64,000 bases of DNA from Deltaproteobacteria bacterium IMCC39146 (GTDB lineage Bacteria > Desulfobacterota > Desulfuromonadia > Desulfuromonadales > BM103). A program made the position numbers and the translations under genes. Within the stretch, counting starts at the first letter, position 1. Every line of letters starts with the position of its first letter. Of the stretch, positions 59,647 through 64,000 are shown piece by piece. The notes beneath the pieces were generated by a model. The model was not told the DNA's origin, did not search any database, and saw only the letters and a program-made list of their open reading frames with translations. The stretch spans positions 1 through 64,000 of the forward strand of contig JARUHP010000007.1 in NCBI GenBank assembly GCA_030005635.1, written 5' to 3'.

Positions 59647-60900
59647 TTATTCCTCGATGTAAGCCTGGCTGACAGCAATTTCTTGTCCGTTTTGATCTAA
59701 TAGAATGAATTCTACATCTAATCTGGGTTTGGGAACAGCTGTTACCAGTACAAAGTCAACACGCAGGTTCTCGCCTGCCTGCATCTTAAGCTGACTGGTC
59801 CGCCCCTTTAGAGTCAATGTCGTTCCACTCTCTGCCTGTCTTGCTTTGATATCATAGGTCGCCGGGCCGTTGCTGCGATTGTTGACCCAGGCATTGAAAA
59901 AGGTGGCGCGCTTACCATCTTTCAAGGTCCGACTCGAGGCCATATGTGAAACAGATATTTTGAGCGAGGCCTCTGGACGCTGATGGACTGCAAAGAAGAG
60001 TATTGCCACAAGCGCCAGGGTAACCATGCTTAACAGCAGGGTGCGCAGGTTTAACAGGGTTTTTGCACCTTTACCCTCGGTGCCAAAGGTATAACTGATC
60101 AGCCCCGGCTGGTTGCGTTTGCTCATGATCTGGCGGCAGGTGTCAAGGCAGCGGCCGCAGTTAATACATTCAACCTGGTAGCCATCACGAATGTCAATCT
60201 GCATAGGACAGATCCGTACGCAGGAATTGCATTTGATACAACGCGCCAGTTCAGCCGGCGGCAGGTGCAGGGCCAGGGTTGACTTGTCAGCAAGGACAGT
60301 CTGGAAACGACCGTAGGGGCAGAACTCACTGCACATCAGGCGTCGGATCAGCGCCAGGTCAAGATAGATGATCGTTGCAACAGCTAACAGGCATATCCAG
60401 GTGGCGTAATGAAGCTCCAGTGTCACCAGCTTGGCAAAGAAGTCCAGTGGTTTGATAAAGTACCAGAGCAGGTTCGACGAAACGAGGAAAGCCAGGGCCA
60501 TGTAGAAAAAGTGTAAGGCAACTTTTTTGCCGAAACCTGTTTCTTTTTGCCCTTTCTTTCCATGCAAGCCCAGTTGGGTTGCCAGCCATTCTGCCAAGTC
60601 CGTCAAGGTTGTTTGCGGGCAAAACCATCCGCACCAGACTCTGCCCATCAACATGGCGATCAGAAGAAAGCCGAGAGTCATCGCCAAGCTGAAAATCAAG
60701 ACTAAATAAAGCTCCTCAATGCGGAGCGTTTGGCCGAAAAGATAGAGGGTCAGCTCTGGGATGTCTACACGAAGTAAACTGTTGCCTGCGATCTGCACCC
60801 AGGGGGTTAGCAGCAATAACAGGGTCGCGGCCCACTGACAGCGGCGGCGCCAAGGTGATAGCAGGCTAAGTTGTGTCTGAGGGTTGGTTTTTTCTGACAT
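59647..60900 (-). CDS. ccoG: cbb3 oxidase accessory ferredoxin-like protein CcoG/FixG
   Basis: 417 residues. Four to five membrane helices with GRVWCGWFCPQTTLTDLAEW (NapH/RdxA-type CxxxCP), CSEFCPYGRFQ, then two [4Fe-4S] motifs CIKCNSCVRICPMQ and CINCGRCLDTCRQ and a C-terminal Ig-like domain. CcoG acts as a Cu2+ reductase for oxidase assembly. No clear Shine-Dalgarno is visible before the ATG. It starts 90 bp beyond the terminator that follows ccoP, so the assembly genes may be expressed by read-through or by a promoter of their own. Confidence 0.94.
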   Translation of the reverse strand: MSEKTNPQTQLSLLSPWRRRCQWAATLLLLLTPWVQIAGNSLLRVDIPELTLYLFGQTLRIEELYLVLIFSLAMTLGFLLIAMLMGRVWCGWFCPQTTLTDLAEWLATQLGLHGKKGQKETGFGKKVALHFFYMALAFLVSSNLLWYFIKPLDFFAKLVTLELHYATWICLLAVATIIYLDLALIRRLMCSEFCPYGRFQTVLADKSTLALHLPPAELARCIKCNSCVRICPMQIDIRDGYQVECINCGRCLDTCRQIMSKRNQPGLISYTFGTEGKGAKTLLNLRTLLLSMVTLALVAILFFAVHQRPEASLKISVSHMASSRTLKDGKRATFFNAWVNNRSNGPATYDIKARQAESGTTLTLKGRTSQLKMQAGENLRVDFVLVTAVPKPRLDVEFILLDQNGQEIAVSQAYIEE

Positions 60901-60984
60901 TGAGGGGGCTTGTCCCAGAGGCTCACGGGGCGGTCCCGGAGTTGCAAAGCTAGCAGCGCGACCTTACACTACTGGAATCGGTTC

Positions 60985-61024
60985 TGAAAAACAAAAAGCG
61001 GCAGAAGATCTCTCACCTGCCGCT
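60985..61024 (-). terminator. Terminator between ccoP and ccoG
   Basis: AGCGGCAG/CTGCCGCT stem with a 12-base loop, then TTTTTGTTTTTC on the minus strand, ten bases after ccoP. Confidence 0.8.
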
Positions 61025-61033
61025 CATAAAGGT

Positions 61034-61531
61034 CTAAAGGCTGAGGATAAACTCAGTCAGAGCATCAATCTCTTCCTGGGAGAGCTTTTGCTCGAACCCG
61101 GGCATGTTCTTGGGACGCCCTAAGGCGATACTTTCCTGCACGGCCATAGTGGTCTTGCCATACTTGTATTCGCCAGACAGGTCAGGTCCGAAGGCTCCCT
61201 TGCCGTTGGCACCATGGCAGCCGGCGCAATGCTTCTTGAAGAGCGTCTTGCCGTCCGCGGCAACAACTTCAGCAGGAGACTTAACCGCTACCGGGGCAGG
61301 CGTCGGTGCTGCGGCTTCTTGCTGTGCCGGTGGCTCGCCCTTGTGAATCGCCATCTTCTCTTTGAGCTCAGCGTCCGAACTCCATCCAGAGAGGAGATAG
61401 AAGGACATAAAGGCAACGGCCCAGATGATCAGCCCGTAAAAAAGAACGTTAAAGTAGACTGGTGGGGCTTTTTCTCGATCTTCGACAATACCGTCTGCAT
61501 GTTCTTCGTTGTGAGGATCCGTTGTGCTCAT
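61034..61531 (-). CDS. ccoP: cbb3 oxidase subunit CcoP, short single-haem form
   Basis: 165 residues against the usual ~290-310. One membrane helix (~26-48), a Pro/Ala-rich linker, and a single cytochrome c domain with CAGCH (Cys102-Cys105-His106) and Met143 as sixth ligand (PKNMPGF). The second class-I haem domain of normal CcoP is missing. CcoO of this cluster has an extra one (see 61719). AAGGAT precedes the ATG. Passes electrons from periplasmic donors to CcoO. Confidence 0.9.
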   Translation of the reverse strand: MSTTDPHNEEHADGIVEDREKAPPVYFNVLFYGLIIWAVAFMSFYLLSGWSSDAELKEKMAIHKGEPPAQQEAAAPTPAPVAVKSPAEVVAADGKTLFKKHCAGCHGANGKGAFGPDLSGEYKYGKTTMAVQESIALGRPKNMPGFEQKLSQEEIDALTEFILSL

Positions 61532-61576
61532 GTGAATATCCTTTAGTCAAAAGTCAGTGTGTTTGACAGGCAAAGT

Positions 61577-61717
61577 TTAATCGTCATCCAGCATGTTGTA
61601 CTTGGCGACTTCCCCTTTGTCTTTGTTCTTTTTGTTGTAGGTCCGTATCACGATCAGGGCAAAAATAACAAAAAGGCCGAAAGTAACGCCAAGGTAGACG
61701 AAGGAAGCCAGATCCAT
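61577..61717 (-). CDS. ccoQ: cbb3 oxidase subunit CcoQ
   Basis: 46 residues: one membrane helix (YLGVTFGLFVIFALIVIRTY) followed by a charged tail ending AKYNMLDDD. Position between ccoO and ccoP and the size identify it. It starts two bases after the ccoO stop. It stabilises the complex. Its tail resembles that of CcoS (RMLDDDD). Confidence 0.88.
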   Translation of the reverse strand: MDLASFVYLGVTFGLFVIFALIVIRTYNKKNKDKGEVAKYNMLDDD

Positions 61718-61718
61718 A

Positions 61719-62594
61719 TTATTGGTCCCCGCCCGCTTTGTAGTTTCTGATGAAGTTGGTCAGCTTCCAGACCTTGTCGGTACCAAGACTTGAGAAGCTT
61801 GGCATGCCACCATCCGTGATGCCGGAGTAGATGAGCTCGAACAGAATCTCGTCATCATAATCCTCACCGATTAATTCTGGACCGATCTCGCCTTCCATTC
61901 GTGCTCCGTGACAGGCCGCGCAGTTCTCCATGAAAATGGAGCCCCAGCTTGAGATGGTTGCCTGATCGGTATCGGTATAGGGGTTGACCAGTTCGCCGAC
62001 AATGGCTGTTTCCGTAGCTTCACGCCAAGGAATGTCCGAACCCAGCTTCTGCATGTAGGCAACAATGGCATCCATGTCATTTTTGCCTTTGAGAGCCTTT
62101 ATCTCTTCCGCGGTATAGGGGAAACCAAGCGTCTCCATCTTACGTTGGATCATCTGTGGATCGAGCGGATAATCCCGAAGCCACTTGTAGTCAGGCATGT
62201 TGGTCTTGGGTACCATGGAGCGTGGAGAGTCCATATGCTTGTAATGCCATGCATCGGGGTACTTGCCGCCGAGTCGCGCCAGGTCCGGGCCCGTACGTTT
62301 CGATCCCCAGAGGAATGGGCGGTCGTACACAAATTCTCCTGATTTGGAGTATTCACCGTAACGAAGGACATCTGAAACCAGAGGGCGAACAGTTTGGGAG
62401 TGGCAGTTGTTACAGCCTTCGCGGATGTAGACATCGCGGCCTTCCTGCTGCAGGGCCGTGTAAGGTGTGACACCTTCAATGCGGTCGGCTTCGGTGTTGA
62501 CCCAGGCAAAGGGCAGTACCACTGTGACGATAGTGCCGACGAGAATGGCGCAAGTCGCCAGAACAATAAGGAGGATAGGTTTCTTTTCCCACAT
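61719..62594 (-). CDS. ccoO: cbb3 oxidase subunit CcoO with an added cytochrome c domain (diheme)
   Basis: 291 residues against ~200-240 for usual CcoO. Membrane helix 5-30, then the CcoO haem domain with CNNCHSQTVRP (Cys61-Cys64-His65) and its end at AIVAYMQKLG (~186). Residues ~195-291 form another cytochrome c domain: ENCAACHGA (Cys225-Cys228-His229), ligand Met264 in GGMPSF. Thus two c haems in one chain. GGGAGG precedes the ATG; ccoN ends directly upstream. Confidence 0.92.
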   Translation of the reverse strand: MWEKKPILLIVLATCAILVGTIVTVVLPFAWVNTEADRIEGVTPYTALQQEGRDVYIREGCNNCHSQTVRPLVSDVLRYGEYSKSGEFVYDRPFLWGSKRTGPDLARLGGKYPDAWHYKHMDSPRSMVPKTNMPDYKWLRDYPLDPQMIQRKMETLGFPYTAEEIKALKGKNDMDAIVAYMQKLGSDIPWREATETAIVGELVNPYTDTDQATISSWGSIFMENCAACHGARMEGEIGPELIGEDYDDEILFELIYSGITDGGMPSFSSLGTDKVWKLTNFIRNYKAGGDQ

Positions 62595-62596
62595 GA

Positions 62597-64000
62597 TCAG
62601 ACCCTCCCTTCTGCAGTTGCAGTCGTTACGGCAGTTGGCTCGCCTTTTTTAACCGTCATGTACAGGTTGTAGATAAAGACAACCAGGCCGAAAAGGTAGA
62701 TGATTCCACCGAAAGCGCGCGCCCACCAGTAGGGATACATTTCGACCATGGTTTCCATAAAGGTGTAAGTCAGGCTGCCGTCAGAGTTCATGGCATTCCA
62801 CATTCCTGCTTGCAGAACCCCGGCAACCCAGAGGGAAATCGACCAGATCAGTTGCCCGACCAGGATCAGCCAGAACTGCAGGTTGGCTAAAGGGATACTG
62901 TAAATTTCACGGTTCCAGATGCGTGGCACCATAAAGTAAATGCTGGCGAAGCAGATCATCGAGACCCAGCCCATGGTGCCCATGTGAATGTGCGCCGGGA
63001 CCCAATCCGTGTAGTGAATGAATGCCGAGAAGGTTCTGATGGCTTGCATCGGCCCTTGCAGGGTCTGTAAACCGTAGAAGGTGATACCGAGAATCAGGAA
63101 CTTGACCAGGTAGTTTTCGCGCATCTGGTGCCACTGGCCGTTCATGGAAAGATAGCCGTTAAAGACGCTCCCCCAGGAGGGGGCAATCAACATGACCGAA
63201 AAACCCATGGCCAAAGTCTGAATCCAGTCCGGAATCGGTGTCCAGAGCAGGTGGTGAGCTCCGGTCCAGAGGTACATGAAGATCAGACTCCAGAAAGCAA
63301 TAATCGAGAGGCGATGGCTGTAGATCGGCACACCGGTCGATTTCGGAAGAAAATAGTAGAACATTGCCAGCGGCGGGGCGGTCAAGGCCATGGCTACGGC
63401 ATTATGGCCGAACCACCACTCGACATTGGCGTCATTGGTGCCGGCATAGGCTGAATAAGATTTGAAGAGGGAGACCGGCATGGCCGCTGAATTGACTACA
63501 AAGAGTATTGCCACGCCGATGATCGCTGCCATCATATACCAGAGCGAGATGTACATCTGCTCGTCTTTGCGCTTGAGAATGGTCATGATGATGTTGAGAC
63601 CAAAGACGACCCAGAGGATGATGATCATGACGTCGATCGGCCATTCCATCTCATGGTATTCCTTGGAGGTGGTGTAGCCCAGCAGGAGTGTGACCGCTGA
63701 AGCGATGATCGTGGCGTTGAAGAAGTAGAGCTGGAATTTCGCCAGTTTGTCACTCCAGAGAGGAGTTTTGCAGAGCCTTTGGACAATGTAAAGGAAGGTG
63801 GCGAAGATAACGCCGACGGCCCAGCCATAGATTCCTGCGTTGGTGTGAATCGGACGGAGCCTGCCGAAGGTCAAGTACGGTGGGAAATTAAGGCCCGGTT
63901 CGACCATCTGGAAGGAGACAATGACTCCAACCAGAACCGCAACCAGTCCCCAGATCATACTCCAGACGACAAAGCTACGCACAATGGCGTAGTTGTAGTT
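62597..64000 (-). CDS. ccoN: cbb3 oxidase catalytic subunit CcoN, 5' end beyond the window
   Basis: 467 codons are visible; the frame stays open to the window edge (first codons NYNYAI), so the true start lies outside. A GTG at 63982 is not the start. Twelve or so membrane helices. Haem and copper ligands: HTNA in RPIHTNAGIYGW, His in WWFGHNAVAM, the His pair in TGAHHLLWTP and His in HIHMGTMGW. It reduces oxygen with high affinity at haem b3-CuB. First visible gene of ccoNOQP. Confidence 0.95.
   Translation of the reverse strand, partial: NYNYAIVRSFVVWSMIWGLVAVLVGVIVSFQMVEPGLNFPPYLTFGRLRPIHTNAGIYGWAVGVIFATFLYIVQRLCKTPLWSDKLAKFQLYFFNATIIASAVTLLLGYTTSKEYHEMEWPIDVMIIILWVVFGLNIIMTILKRKDEQMYISLWYMMAAIIGVAILFVVNSAAMPVSLFKSYSAYAGTNDANVEWWFGHNAVAMALTAPPLAMFYYFLPKSTGVPIYSHRLSIIAFWSLIFMYLWTGAHHLLWTPIPDWIQTLAMGFSVMLIAPSWGSVFNGYLSMNGQWHQMRENYLVKFLILGITFYGLQTLQGPMQAIRTFSAFIHYTDWVPAHIHMGTMGWVSMICFASIYFMVPRIWNREIYSIPLANLQFWLILVGQLIWSISLWVAGVLQAGMWNAMNSDGSLTYTFMETMVEMYPYWWARAFGGIIYLFGLVVFIYNLYMTVKKGEPTAVTTATAEGRV

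Noticed and set aside
30-64000. tRNA, tmRNA, prophage or transposase genes
   Set aside because: No cloverleaf sequences, phage structural genes or transposase domains were recognised; only non-coding repeat elements were seen.

Overview
The window looks like chromosomal DNA of an anaerobic or microaerobic, respiring member of the Desulfuromonadales/Geobacterales (Desulfuromonadota). The evidence is a triheme cytochrome c7 of the PpcA type, a succinyl-CoA:acetate CoA-transferase, NtrY/NtrX-type sigma54 regulation, a bacteriohemerythrin, and a leader RNA that resembles the cGAMP-sensing (GEMM-Ib) riboswitches of Geobacter. A cbb3 oxidase gene cluster shows that oxygen is tolerated or used. This placement is inferred from gene content; no marker gene could be searched.

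Layout. 1-120 is the 3' end of a 5S rRNA with its terminator. 183-9175 (minus strand) holds ntrX, ntrY, lpxC, an aarF/ubiB gene with a phasin/UbiK-like partner, a patatin, a DUF2905 protein and queH. 9438-11768 is a large orphan gene. 11928-14954 is yebC-ruvC-ruvA-ruvB. 15092-25630 is housekeeping: a cytidylate-kinase/BON fusion, glpX, rhodanese, GDPD, MidA-like methyltransferase, Nfu, hemerythrin, a DUF362 ferredoxin operon, a Xer recombinase and a peroxiredoxin. 25771-38756 is a 13-kb minus-strand block of four exported proteins: a 1,699-residue DUF11 repeat protein, two smaller DUF11-like proteins and a 1,934-residue OmpA/beta-barrel protein. In front of this block lie a terminator, a GEMM-Ib-like aptamer and a sigma54-like promoter (38841-39152), so the block appears to be a surface system under cyclic-dinucleotide control. 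This is the most interesting part of the window.

39309-49549 carries the CoA-transferase, bamD, rpoH with a CIRCE operator, a tiny CxxC lipoprotein, crcB-DUF190-terB-mnmM, arsR, and a coupled antiporter/DUF3108/CBS-pyrophosphatase operon. 49746-55380 carries a HAD phosphatase, cytochrome c7, a membrane-bound XRE regulator, small Cys-rich and Pmp3-like proteins, an alpha/beta hydrolase and msrA. 55465-64000 is the cbb3 oxidase cluster (ccoNOQP, then ccoG-fixH-ccoI-ccoS and accessory genes). Its CcoO seems to carry two c hemes and its CcoP only one; ccoN runs off the window.

Intergenic spaces contain several short-period (7-bp) repeat arrays, a palindromic REP-like element, a 107-bp terminal-inverted-repeat element and a probable MITE nested inside another repeat. 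No tRNA, CRISPR array, transposase gene or prophage was seen.
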